From an uncultured Oscillospiraceae bacterium (lineage in GTDB: Bacteria > Bacillota > Clostridia > Oscillospirales > Oscillospiraceae), in assembly GCA_900756495.1 (NCBI GenBank), contig CAAEKI010000160.1, forward strand, positions 1 through 6,268: a stretch of DNA of 6,268 nucleotides, read 5' to 3'. Below the pieces are notes generated by a model. It saw nothing but the letters and a program-made list of their open reading frames with translations. It searched no databases and was not told where the DNA came from. The translations under genes and the position numbers were made by a program. Below, in pieces: positions 1-5,835 of this stretch. Within the stretch, counting starts at the first letter, position 1. Each line of letters begins with the position of its first letter.

Positions 1-1
1 A

Positions 2-127
2 GGGATAATAATGGTGGGGGTAGTCCCTATGTACCTTGACAAGTTCAAAATCCTGCGTACAAAAAGCCTCTTTTCACCTGCCAAAATGACATTTGAAAGG
101 ATGGCTTATATATGGAAAATCAAATGA
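2..127 (+). other. Short open frame overlapping the recombinase start
   Basis: This frame is open from the left edge and ends with a TGA at 125-127. Inside it are ATG codons at 11 and at 101. The TGA overlaps the ATG at 124, which is Met5 of the recombinase frame, giving an ATGA overlap of the kind used in translational coupling. It could be the tail of an upstream gene, for example another recombinase in a tandem array, or a short leader peptide of eight codons from the ATG at 101. A second frame also runs in from the left edge and stops at 37-39. I recognise no protein family in either frame, and the piece is too short to separate coding from chance. Confidence 0.2.
36..63 (+). promoter_or_regulatory. 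Candidate promoter of the serine recombinase
   Basis: A perfect -35 hexamer TTGACA lies at 36-41. After 16 bases comes TACAAA at 58-63, which matches four of six positions of the -10 consensus. Transcription would start near 70, leaving about 40 bases before the recombinase ATG at 112. The stretch is visibly richer in A and T than the genes. The -10 is weak, so this is a plausible candidate rather than a firm call. Confidence 0.4.
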
Positions 128-1728
128 TAACTGGCACTCGCGTTGATTGTTTATACCGGGTGTCTACCGATAAGCAGGTGGATCACAACGATAAAAACCA
201 GGCCGACATTCCCATGCAGCGGAAAGCCTGCCACGCCTTTTGTGAGAAAATGGGCTGGACAATTGTTCACGAGGAACAGGAGGACGGCGTTTCCGGTCAC
301 AAGGTACGGGCGGAAAACCGGGACAAGGTGCAGATTATCAAGGAACACGCCAAGCAGGGCAAGTTTGACATTCTGCTTGTGTTCATGTTTGACCGCATCG
401 GGCGGATCGCGGATGAAACGCCCTTTGTGGTGGAATGGTTCGTCAAGAACGGCGTCCGGGTCTGGAGCACCCAGGAGGGCGAGCAGCGGTTTGACAACCA
501 CACCGACAAACTCACCAACTACATCCGGTTCTGGCAAGCGGACGGTGAAAGCGAAAAAACCTCCATACGTACCAAAACTGCCCTGGGGCAGCTTGTGGAG
601 GATGGAGGCTTTAAGGGCGGCGTCGCCCCCTATGGCTATGACCTTGTGAAAAGCGGGCGCGTGAATAAGCGCAAGCATGAGGTCTACGAGCTGGCTCTCA
701 ATGAAACCGAGGCCGCCGTTGTCCGCATTGTCTTTGACAAGTATGTGCATGAGGGCTATGGGGCCCAGCGAATCGCCACCCACCTGAATAACCAGGGCTA
801 CCGGGCCCGGAGCGGCAAGATGTGGCACCACGCCACCATCCGGGGCATCCTCTGTAACCTGACCTATACCGGCGTACTCCGCAGCGGGGAAAGCCGCTCC
901 CCGGTGCTGCCCCACCTGCAAATCATAGAGCCGGAACTGTTTGAGGAGGCCCAGCGGATTCGTACTAACCGGGCCAATGAAACGGAGCGTACCGTTCCCC
1001 GCAACATCGCGGGCCAGTCGCTCTTGTCCGGGAATGTGTACTGCGGCCATTGTGGTGCCCGGCTCAACCTCACCACCAGCGGCAAGGCCTATCCCTGTAA
1101 AGAAGATCCCCACCGGGTAATCAAGCGGGTGCGGTACATCTGCTATGGCAAAACCCGCAAGCAGACTGACTGCGACGGGCAGACGGGCTACACGGCACAT
1201 ATCCTGGACAGGATCATCGACAAGCTGGTGCGGCAAATCTTTGAGCGCATGAAGGCAATCCCGAAAAGCGAGATTGTCAACGCTCGCTATCGGGAAAAGA
1301 TGGAAGAACGAAAAAATCTGCTCCGCTCCATTCGGGTCGACTACACCAAGGCAGCCGATGAACTGGATATGCTCAAAGCGGAAGTCATCAAGGCTCTGCG
1401 AGGGGAAAGCACCTTTTCCAAAGACCTGCTAGGCTCTATGGTGTCCGAGGCTGAGGCCAAATGCACCGAACTACAAAAGCAGTTTGAGGACGCACAAGCC
1501 GCCTATGAGGAAGGGCAGACCGTTTTGCACTCCCTGGAGGAGCAGTACGACAATGTAATCTCCTGGGCAGATCTTTACGACACGGCCAGCCTGGAGGCAA
1601 AGAAAATGATCGTCAACTGCCTGATCCGCCGGGTGGAGGTCTATCGGGGCTATAAGCTGCACATTGATTTCAACATTGATTTTACGCAGTTCAGCCTGGG
1701 ACTGGACATCGTAGAAATCGCCGCATGA
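112..1728 (+). CDS. Large serine recombinase (site-specific integrase/excisionase)
   Basis: This 538-residue protein should cut and rejoin DNA at attachment sites through a phosphoserine link to integrate or excise a mobile element. The N-terminal resolvase domain (about residues 10-160) has the catalytic motif YRVSTDKQ with the nucleophile Ser18, then DGVSG (58-62) and FDRIGR (93-98) with catalytic-site arginines. A recombinase domain follows (about 190-300). Next is a zinc ribbon with Cys311, Cys314, Cys344 and Cys354, interrupted by a long coiled-coil stretch (about 393-490) before the C-terminal beta-rich tail. Length and domain order are those of full-length large serine recombinases. 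GAAAGG at 95-100 lies 11 bases before the chosen ATG. Met5 (ATG at 124) is an alternative start that overlaps an upstream stop. Large serine recombinases usually sit at one end of their element, next to the attachment site, so the element probably extends left beyond the window. No frameshift or missing active-site residue is visible. Confidence 0.95.
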   Translation: MENQMITGTRVDCLYRVSTDKQVDHNDKNQADIPMQRKACHAFCEKMGWTIVHEEQEDGVSGHKVRAENRDKVQIIKEHAKQGKFDILLVFMFDRIGRIADETPFVVEWFVKNGVRVWSTQEGEQRFDNHTDKLTNYIRFWQADGESEKTSIRTKTALGQLVEDGGFKGGVAPYGYDLVKSGRVNKRKHEVYELALNETEAAVVRIVFDKYVHEGYGAQRIATHLNNQGYRARSGKMWHHATIRGILCNLTYTGVLRSGESRSPVLPHLQIIEPELFEEAQRIRTNRANETERTVPRNIAGQSLLSGNVYCGHCGARLNLTTSGKAYPCKEDPHRVIKRVRYICYGKTRKQTDCDGQTGYTAHILDRIIDKLVRQIFERMKAIPKSEIVNARYREKMEERKNLLRSIRVDYTKAADELDMLKAEVIKALRGESTFSKDLLGSMVSEAEAKCTELQKQFEDAQAAYEEGQTVLHSLEEQYDNVISWADLYDTASLEAKKMIVNCLIRRVEVYRGYKLHIDFNIDFTQFSLGLDIVEIAA

Positions 1729-1760
1729 AAACAAAACCTCGCTTCCTTTCGGAAGCGAGG
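1728..1760 (-). terminator. Intrinsic terminator of the tRNA-Ala transcript
   Basis: A perfect 10-bp stem (1737-1746 with 1751-1760) closes a four-base loop. On the minus strand it is followed by TTTTGTTTT (1736 down to 1728), a good U-tract. On the plus strand there is no comparable T-run directly after the stem. It therefore ends the leftward tRNA transcript and is at best a weak terminator for the recombinase. Its U-tract reaches the last base of the recombinase stop codon (1726-1728). Confidence 0.85.
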
Positions 1761-1764
1761 AAAA

Positions 1765-1872
<108 letters not shown>

Positions 1873-1915
1873 GTTTATTTAGTTTTGTTGAGGGGTGCTG
1901 TTACACGCTTGTACC

Positions 1916-1940
1916 GCGCTCCCAGCTGAGCTATACCCCC
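1916..1940 (-). pseudogene. Truncated tRNA-Ala fragment (5' half only)
   Basis: On the minus strand the first 21 bases from 1940 match the 5' end of the flanking tRNA-Ala genes exactly, covering the 5' acceptor strand and the first part of the D arm. GCGC follows after loss of two bases from the GAGAGCGC of the intact copies. After that the similarity ends. No anticodon arm of the Ala type, no TTCGA T-loop and no CCA end occurs before copy A. It is best read as a broken tRNA gene or a recombination scar. A functional tRNA is not supported. Confidence 0.75.
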
Positions 1941-1962
1941 ACATCCCATATTCAGTTGTACT

Positions 1963-2038
<76 letters not shown>

Positions 2039-2083
2039 ATAGAATGCCGTCTCGACAGGTTTCTGCCGCATCAAGCAGATGTT

Positions 2084-2112
2084 ATTTTATCAGACTGCCA
2101 CTCTCTTGTCAA
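2084..2112 (-). promoter_or_regulatory. Promoter of the tRNA-Ala array
   Basis: On the minus strand a perfect TTGACA (2112-2107) is followed, after exactly 17 bases, by TAAAAT (2089-2084), which matches five of six -10 positions. The start site would be near 2077 and lead directly into tRNA-Ala copy B. Strength and orientation suit a stable RNA operon. It is divergent from the metal operon promoter. The roughly 90 bases between the two promoters (2113-2201) are T-rich and hold nothing else that I can name. Confidence 0.85.
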
Positions 2113-2201
2113 CAGGTAATTTTATTTTTTCTTCTGATCCTGCGGAAACCCGCGCCCTCTTCTGCTACGCCCCTTCTCCGCAAATCTTTTTTACATTTCT
2201 A

Positions 2202-2229
2202 TTGACTTCTCTTTCAACCTGTGTATAAT
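2202..2229 (+). promoter_or_regulatory. Promoter of the metal-resistance operon
   Basis: TTGACT (2202-2207) and a perfect TATAAT (2224-2229) are separated by 16 bases. Transcription should start near 2236, about 40 bases before the GTG start of the regulator. The slightly short spacer and the dyad lying immediately downstream fit a promoter controlled by an ArsR/SmtB repressor. Confidence 0.85.
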
Positions 2230-2255
2230 AACAGTTGAGCAATAGCTCATATGTT
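2230..2255 (+). promoter_or_regulatory. Dyad operator, probable ArsR/SmtB-family binding site
   Basis: A 26-bp interrupted palindrome has the form AACA-N2-TGAGC-N4-GCTCA-N2-TGTT. The inner arms are 2236-2240 and 2245-2249, and the outer arms are 2230-2233 and 2252-2255. All four arms share one centre, between 2242 and 2243. It starts one base after the -10 box and spans the predicted transcription start, where a bound dimer would block RNA polymerase. SmtB/CadC-type repressors bind imperfect dyads of this size, and the next gene encodes one. Autorepression of the operon is inferred. Confidence 0.75.
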
Positions 2256-2276
2256 CTGATGAAAGGATGTGCAGAC

Positions 2277-2639
2277 GTGGGAGAGCAGAACGATGTGGAG
2301 CGCTGCGAATTTATGCATGTACATGAGGACATTGTGAATCAGGTCAACGAGAGCATGCCTGACGAGGAGATCCTCTACGACCTGGCAGAGCTTTTCAAAA
2401 TCTTTGGCGACTCCACCCGCATCAAGATCCTTTACGTACTCTTTGAGTCGGAGATGTGCGTGTGCGACATCGCACAGCTCCTGGGCATGACTCAGTCGGC
2501 CATCTCCCACCAGCTTCGGGCGCTCAAGCAGAGCAAGCTGGTAAAATACCGCCGGGAGGGCAAAACTGTCTTCTATTCCCTGGCCGACGGGCATGTGCGC
2601 ACCATTTTGGATCAGGGCATGGAACATGTGGCAGAATAG
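2277..2639 (+). CDS. ArsR/SmtB-family metal-sensing repressor
   Basis: This is a winged-helix dimeric repressor expected to release DNA when Zn(II), Cd(II) or Pb(II) binds. I chose the GTG at 2277 because AAAGGA (2262-2267) lies nine bases upstream. An in-frame TTG at 2235 would start inside the operator, and the in-frame ATG at 2259 overlaps the ribosome binding site. This gives 120 residues, usual for the family. Two metal sites are visible. An alpha3N-type site can use Cys10, His14 (and His16) with Cys61-Val-Cys63-Asp64. An alpha5-type site has Asp104, His106, His117 and Glu120, with exactly the spacing of the SmtB zinc site. The recognition helix lies around TQSAISHQLRAL (72-83). It is the first gene of the operon with the HMA protein and the ATPase. 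The fold is certain, but which metal is sensed is not. A CadC-like or SmtB-like name is possible. Confidence 0.93.
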   Translation: MGEQNDVERCEFMHVHEDIVNQVNESMPDEEILYDLAELFKIFGDSTRIKILYVLFESEMCVCDIAQLLGMTQSAISHQLRALKQSKLVKYRREGKTVFYSLADGHVRTILDQGMEHVAE

Positions 2640-2678
2640 CTGCCCACAGCCTGATTGTTTGGAAAGGAGTCAACCGGT

Positions 2679-2897
2679 ATGAAAAAGCACTTCAAGCTTC
2701 AAGATCTGGACTGCGCCAACTGCGCCGCCAAGATGGAAGCGGCCATCAAAAAGATTGACGGCGTCAACGACGCATCCGTCAGCTTTATGAGTCAAAAGCT
2801 CACCCTGGACGCCGACGACGCCCGATTTGAGGAAATTCTGAAGCAGGCGGTCAAAGTCTGCAAAAAGGTGGAGCCGGACTGTGTGATTGTCCTGTAA
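2679..2897 (+). CDS. Free-standing heavy-metal-associated (HMA) domain protein
   Basis: This 72-residue cytosolic protein is a single HMA (ferredoxin-like) domain. The metal loop LDCANCAAKME places Asp11, Cys12 and Cys15 together. An Asp directly before CxxC is typical of the Zn/Cd-type N-terminal domains of ZntA-like pumps rather than of copper chaperones. Cys61 and Cys68 near the C-terminus are extra thiols. The start is set by GGAAAGGAG (2661-2669), nine bases before the ATG; an in-frame ATG at 2655 precedes that site and is unlikely. The gene lies 39 bases after the regulator and 28 bases before the ATPase. The ATPase lacks this domain, so the pair looks like a split CadA/ZntA. Its role as a donor to, or regulator of, the pump is inferred. 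Confidence 0.9.
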   Translation: MKKHFKLQDLDCANCAAKMEAAIKKIDGVNDASVSFMSQKLTLDADDARFEEILKQAVKVCKKVEPDCVIVL

Positions 2898-2925
2898 GCC
2901 CCACCGGATAGGAGGCGCATCCCCC

Positions 2926-4776
2926 ATGTCTAAAAAACAGCGGAAAACGCTCATTCGCATTGTCCTGAGCGCCGTACTGCTGGCGGTTTCCGTCCTTCTC
3001 CCCGCTGAGGGTCCGCTCCGCCTGGCTGTCTTCCTGGTCCCCTATGCCGTCATTGGCTGGGATGTGCTTTGGCGTGCGGTACGGAACATCGCCCGCGGAC
3101 AGGTCTTTGACGAAAACTTTCTGATGTCCGTTGCCACCATCGGCGCCTTTTTTACCGGAGAATACCCCGAGGCCGTCTTCGTGATGCTCTTCTATCAGGT
3201 GGGCGAGCTCTTTCAGTCCTATGCCGTTGGCAAGTCCAGACAGTCCATTGCCTCCCTCATGGACATCCGGCCCGACTATGCCAACCTGGAGCGGAACGGC
3301 GCGCTGGAGGAGGTGGCCCCCGAGGAAGTGGCCGTCGGCGACGTGATTGTGGTCAAGGCGGGAGAGAAAATCCCCCTGGACGGGGTGGTGCTGGAGGGCG
3401 CGTCCGCCCTGGATACCGCCGCCCTCACCGGCGAGGCCCTTCCCCGCGACGTGGCGCCCGGCGACGACGTCATTTCAGGCTGTATCAACCAGACGGGGCT
3501 TCTGCGGGTCCAGGTCACCAAGCCGTTTGGCCAGTCCACGGTGGCAAAAATACTGGATCTGGTGGAAAACTCCAGCAGCAAAAAGGCCCGCGCCGAGCAC
3601 TTCATCACTAAATTCGCCCGGTATTATACGCCCGCAGTTGTCTTTGCGGCCCTGGCCCTGGCAGTGATTCCATCCCTGGTCACCGGAGCCTGGGGCGAGT
3701 GGATCCACCGCGCCCTTATCTTCCTGGTCATCTCCTGCCCCTGCGCGCTGGTCATTTCCGTTCCCCTCTCCTTCTTCGGCGGCATCGGCGGCGCCTCCCG
3801 GGCCGGGATTCTGGTCAAAGGGAGCAATTACCTGGAGGTGCTTGCCCGTACGGAAGTGGTGGTCTTCGACAAGACGGGTACGCTGACCAGGGGCGTCTTC
3901 AACGTCACCGCCGTCCATCCGGAGGAGTGCCCTGAGCGCCGCCTTCTGGAGCTGGCAGCTCTGGCCGAGTGCTGGTCCGACCACCCCATCGCCCGCTCTA
4001 TCAAGGACGCCTGGGGACTCCCGCTGGATCAGGATCGGGTGAGCGGCGTGGAGGAACTGGCAGGCCGCGGGGTGCGCTGCACGGTGGATGGGCATACGAT
4101 CTGCGCGGGCAACGACAAGCTGATGGACGAGATAGGCGTGAAGTGGCACCCGTGCCACCGGGTGGGGACCACCATCCATGTGGCGTCTGACGGCGTCTAT
4201 CTGGGCCACATCGTCATCTCTGATGAAATCAAGAGCGACGCCAAGGCGGCCGTCGCCGCCCTTCGGGAAGAGGGCGTGGACAGGACCGTCATGCTCACCG
4301 GCGACGCCAAAGCCGTAGGCGAAGCTGTAGCTGCCGACCTGGGCCTGGACGAGGTTCACACCCAGCTTCTCCCCGGCGGCAAGGTGGACCGTGTGGAGGA
4401 GCTGCTGTCCCAGAAGTCCCCGAAGGGCGCGCTGGCCTTCGTGGGCGACGGTATCAACGACGCCCCGGTTCTCTCCCGGGCCGACGTCGGCATCGCCATG
4501 GGCGCGCTGGGCTCCGACGCCGCTATCGAGGCCGCCGACGTCGTCCTGATGGACGACAAGCCCTCAAAAATCGCCGTAGCCATCGGCATCGCCCGAAAAA
4601 CGCTGCGTATCGTGCGGCAGAACATTGTCTTCGCCCTGGCCGTCAAGGCTCTGGTGCTCATTCTGGGCGCGGCAGGCCTGGCCAACATGTGGGAGGCCGT
4701 ATTTGCCGACGTGGGGGTATCGGTCATCGCCATCCTCAACGCCATGCGGGCCCTGAACGCCGGAAAGGGACGTTAA
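2926..4776 (+). CDS. cadA: P1B-2-type Zn/Cd/Pb-exporting ATPase
   Basis: This membrane pump of 616 residues uses ATP to expel soft divalent metals. Two N-terminal helices are followed by the DENFLM/GEYPEA pair of helices. The actuator domain has TGE at 168-170. The metal-site helix has Ser270-Cys271-Pro272-Cys273. The phosphorylation motif DKTGTLT has Asp315, the nucleotide domain has His353-Pro354, and the hinge motif GDGIND is at 507-512. Lys574 in TM7 and Asp595 (DVG) in TM8, together with CPC, are the signature of the Zn/Cd/Pb subgroup and argue against copper. The start is the ATG at 2926, with GGAGG (2911-2915) ten bases before it; the frame is open further upstream only as a TTG inside the previous gene. 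The N-terminal HMA domain usual in CadA/ZntA is missing and is encoded by the gene just upstream. A WHPCH motif (407-411) in the nucleotide domain is a possible extra metal ligand cluster. No truncation is visible. Confidence 0.96.
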   Translation: MSKKQRKTLIRIVLSAVLLAVSVLLPAEGPLRLAVFLVPYAVIGWDVLWRAVRNIARGQVFDENFLMSVATIGAFFTGEYPEAVFVMLFYQVGELFQSYAVGKSRQSIASLMDIRPDYANLERNGALEEVAPEEVAVGDVIVVKAGEKIPLDGVVLEGASALDTAALTGEALPRDVAPGDDVISGCINQTGLLRVQVTKPFGQSTVAKILDLVENSSSKKARAEHFITKFARYYTPAVVFAALALAVIPSLVTGAWGEWIHRALIFLVISCPCALVISVPLSFFGGIGGASRAGILVKGSNYLEVLARTEVVVFDKTGTLTRGVFNVTAVHPEECPERRLLELAALAECWSDHPIARSIKDAWGLPLDQDRVSGVEELAGRGVRCTVDGHTICAGNDKLMDEIGVKWHPCHRVGTTIHVASDGVYLGHIVISDEIKSDAKAAVAALREEGVDRTVMLTGDAKAVGEAVAADLGLDEVHTQLLPGGKVDRVEELLSQKSPKGALAFVGDGINDAPVLSRADVGIAMGALGSDAAIEAADVVLMDDKPSKIAVAIGIARKTLRIVRQNIVFALAVKALVLILGAAGLANMWEAVFADVGVSVIAILNAMRALNAGKGR

Positions 4777-4832
4777 AGCCGCTTCCCGCAGCCGTCCCAC
4801 CCCGCACTTCGGACGCACTCCGCCGGCGCATA

Positions 4833-4875
4833 AAGACCTCCTTTTCCGGACACGCTGAACGGAAAAGGAGGTCTT
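4833..4875 (+). promoter_or_regulatory. 16-bp hairpin enclosing the ldh Shine-Dalgarno
   Basis: The left arm 4833-4848 and the right arm 4860-4875 are perfect reverse complements over 16 bases, with an 11-base loop (4849-4859). The right arm holds the complete AAGGAGG (4865-4871) that serves the ldh ATG at 4880, and the left arm is a long anti-Shine-Dalgarno. Any transcript that includes both arms should hide the ribosome site. The bases after the stem (CTTCTTC) form only a weak U-tract, so it could also act as a leaky terminator for the ATPase operon. A poor -10-like CATAAA at 4829-4834 precedes the left arm, and I find no convincing -35. Confidence 0.8.
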
Positions 4876-4879
4876 CTTC

Positions 4880-5824
4880 ATGACCGATATTCGAAAGGCG
4901 GCTATCATCGGCTGCGGCTTCGTAGGATCCACCACGGCCTTTGCCCTGATGCAGACGGGGGTGTTCTCCGACCTGGTGCTCATTGACGCCAACCCCGCCA
5001 GAGCCGAGGGTGAGGCGATGGATCTGAGCCACGGCCTCCCCTTTGCCCATCCGATGAAGATTACCGCCGGGACCTATGACGACATCGGCGACTGCGCCCT
5101 CATCATCATCACCGCAGGGGCCAGCCAGCGCCCCGGCGAGACCCGGCTGGACCTGGTGCAGCGGAACGTGGCCATCTTCCGCACCATTATCCCGGCCATC
5201 ACCCAGCGGAACCGGGAGGCCGTGCTGCTCATAGTGTCCAACCCGGTGGATGTCCTCACCTACGCCGCCCTCAAGCTCTCCGGGTTTCCCGAGCACCGGG
5301 TGCTGGGTTCCGGCACGGTGCTGGACTCGGCCCGGCTCAAATACCTGCTCAGCCAGCATCTTGAAGTGGACAGCCGCAGTGTACACGCCTTTGTCATCGG
5401 CGAACACGGGGACAGCGAGGTGGCTGTGTGGAGCGGCGCCAACGTCTCCGGGGTGGCGCTCAACCACTTCTGCGAGCTGCGGGGCCATTTCGACCACCCC
5501 GCCGCCAATGATCGCCTCTACCGGGAGGTGCGGGACAGCGCCTATGACATCATCTCCCGGAAAGGGGCCACCTATTACGGCGTGGCCATGGCAGTGACCC
5601 GCGTCGCCCTGTCCATCGTCCGGGACGAGCACTCCGTGCTGCCGGTATCCAGCATGATCCACGGGCTCTATGGCATCCAGGATCTGTGCATGAGCATCCC
5701 GGCCGTGGTAGGCCGGAAGGGCATTGAAACCGTGCTGGATATCTCCCTGAATCCTCTGGAGCAGTCCGGACTGCTCCGCTCTGCCGAGACGCTGCGGCAG
5801 ACCATCGACAGCCTGGCGCTGTAA
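4880..5824 (+). CDS. ldh: L-lactate dehydrogenase (NAD-dependent)
   Basis: This cytosolic enzyme of 314 residues interconverts pyruvate and L-lactate with NADH/NAD and regenerates NAD during fermentation. The Rossmann motif GCGFVG is at 11-16, with Asp36 for the adenosine ribose. The substrate loop reads SQRPGETR (82-89). Gln83 at the specificity position indicates lactate rather than malate dehydrogenase, and Arg89 is the mobile-loop arginine. Asp149 and Arg152 (the DSAR segment) and the catalytic His176 in IGEHGDSE complete the active site. The histidine of the fructose-1,6-bisphosphate site appears to be kept as His169, while the arginine normally paired with it is Lys154. The start is supported by a perfect AAGGAGG eight bases upstream, itself inside a strong hairpin. 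The gene is codirectional with the ATPase, 103 bases after it, and convergent with the next gene, 11 bases away. Confidence 0.94.
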   Translation: MTDIRKAAIIGCGFVGSTTAFALMQTGVFSDLVLIDANPARAEGEAMDLSHGLPFAHPMKITAGTYDDIGDCALIIITAGASQRPGETRLDLVQRNVAIFRTIIPAITQRNREAVLLIVSNPVDVLTYAALKLSGFPEHRVLGSGTVLDSARLKYLLSQHLEVDSRSVHAFVIGEHGDSEVAVWSGANVSGVALNHFCELRGHFDHPAANDRLYREVRDSAYDIISRKGATYYGVAMAVTRVALSIVRDEHSVLPVSSMIHGLYGIQDLCMSIPAVVGRKGIETVLDISLNPLEQSGLLRSAETLRQTIDSLAL

Positions 5825-5835
5825 GACGGGCCGCC

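Noticed and set aside
151..1236. Long minus-strand open frame inside the serine recombinase
   Set aside because: It lies entirely antisense to a gene with intact catalytic motifs, has no recognisable domain or ribosome site, and is expected from the GC-rich codon use of the plus strand.
2143..2156. Small hairpin GCGG-AAAC-CCGC between the divergent promoters
   Set aside because: It is a four-base-pair stem without a T-run and outside any predicted transcript, so chance is the better explanation.
4804..4822. Near-direct repeat CGCACTTCGG / CGCACTCCG in the cadA-ldh gap
   Set aside because: It is only two imperfect units of about ten bases in GC-rich sequence, with no symmetry or nearby site to give it meaning.
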